Shown here: positions 5,740-6,172 of the stretch, piece by piece
Layout of the letters: each line of letters starts with the position of its first letter
Numbering within the stretch: the stretch's first letter is position 1
DNA from: Bacteroidales bacterium
Lineage (GTDB): Bacteria > Bacteroidota > Bacteroidia > Bacteroidales > WCHB1-69
DNA length: 6,172 bases
Assembly (NCBI GenBank): GCA_012838875.1
Contig: DUOL01000161.1
Span: 1 to 6,172, forward strand
Direction of reading: 5' to 3'
Made by a program: the position numbers and the translations under genes
The notes under the pieces: generated by a model
Seen by the model: the letters and a program-made list of their open reading frames with translations, nothing else
What the model was told of the DNA's origin: nothing
The model's database searches: none

Positions 5740-6172
5740 ATGAAAATAAGTATTTTATTTATAATAAACCCTATTTCCGGTAGTAAAAAAGGGGCAAATC
5801 TTGAAACCAGAATCCGGCAATTAATCGATGCTGATAAATTTAATATTGAAATAGCATTAACTCAATATAAAGGTCACGCACATACTATAGCGAAGGAAGC
5901 CGTGAGCCGCGGCGTGCAAATTATCGTGGCGGCTGGGGGAGACGGAACAATTAATGAAATCGCAACCGCCTTAGTCTATTCCGAATCAAAACTTGCAATT
6001 TTACCTATCGGCTCCGGAAACGGCTTAGCCCGACACCTCAAACTACCACACCGCGTGGACAATGCCATTAAATTTATTAATGATAATGCTGATAAGGCTG
6101 AAGCTATTGATGTGGGAAAAGCCAATGATAGCTACTTCTTTAGTATTGCCGGTGTCGGCTACGATGCGAAAG
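5740..6172 (+). CDS. Diacylglycerol kinase family lipid kinase, N-terminal half (3' partial)
   Basis: ATG at 5740 starts an open frame that runs off the window after 144 complete codons. The fragment is the catalytic domain of the DAGK_cat family (YegS/BmrU/DgkB-like, NAD-kinase-like fold). INPISG is at 9-14, the nucleotide-binding AAGGDGTINEI at 64-74, PIGSGNGLARHL at 89-100 and FSIAGVGYDA at 134-143. Family members are usually about 290-320 residues, so roughly half is present. They phosphorylate a lipid hydroxyl such as that of diacylglycerol with ATP at the inner face of the membrane. The relatives include sphingosine kinases, so the substrate is not fixed by the motifs. The start is supported by the family-typical N-terminus; the earlier ATG at 5730 is followed directly by a stop. 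No -7 box is visible in the 55-bp gap, which favours co-transcription with the LytTR gene. Confidence 0.92.
   Translation, partial: MKISILFIINPISGSKKGANLETRIRQLIDADKFNIEIALTQYKGHAHTIAKEAVSRGVQIIVAAGGDGTINEIATALVYSESKLAILPIGSGNGLARHLKLPHRVDNAIKFINDNADKAEAIDVGKANDSYFFSIAGVGYDAK

Noticed and set aside
1..6172. Mobile element, CRISPR array, toxin-antitoxin pair, phage or defence system
   Set aside because: No transposase, integrase, terminal inverted repeats, regularly spaced repeats or defence-type domains are visible; the large ORFs all fit ordinary chromosomal families.

Overview
The window looks like an ordinary chromosomal stretch from a member of the Bacteroidota, most likely the Bacteroidales; genus and species cannot be read from it. 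The DNA is AT-rich, no start codon has a clear Shine-Dalgarno sequence, and a Bacteroidota-style -7 box (TAnnTTTG) lies just upstream of one gene. The proteins also fit: a Bacteroidota-type alpha-2-macroglobulin C-terminus, a ComEC without a recognisable metallo-beta-lactamase motif, a long-chain acyl-CoA synthetase and a membrane-anchored LytTR regulator.

Layout: (1) 2-556, plus strand: the last 184 residues of a large alpha-2-macroglobulin-like protein whose start is outside the window. (2) 557-706: AT-rich spacer with an imperfect direct repeat, a weak promoter candidate and a 17-codon upstream ORF that overlaps the next start codon. (3) 707-2788, plus: comEC, the inner-membrane DNA-uptake channel. 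(4) 2808-4574, minus: long-chain acyl-CoA synthetase, convergent with comEC across 19 bp. (5) 4575-4817: divergent intergenic region with a -7 box, four G-runs spaced about two helical turns apart and a 22-codon basic micro-ORF that overlaps three of those runs. (6) 4818-5684, plus: regulator with four predicted membrane helices and a C-terminal LytTR DNA-binding domain. (7) 5740-6172, plus: N-terminal half of a diacylglycerol-kinase-family lipid kinase, cut by the window edge.

The genes do not form one obvious pathway. The acyl-CoA synthetase, the LytTR regulator and the lipid kinase share a membrane-lipid theme; the last two are on the same strand with a 55-bp gap and may be co-transcribed. 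I found no mobile element, CRISPR array, tRNA or rRNA, and no convincing new multi-gene system. The most unusual signals are small: the phased G-runs upstream of the LytTR gene, a slippage-prone T7/T8-C-A6 tract in comEC at the junction of membrane domain and C-terminal tail, and two short ORFs upstream of genes. All are hypotheses.
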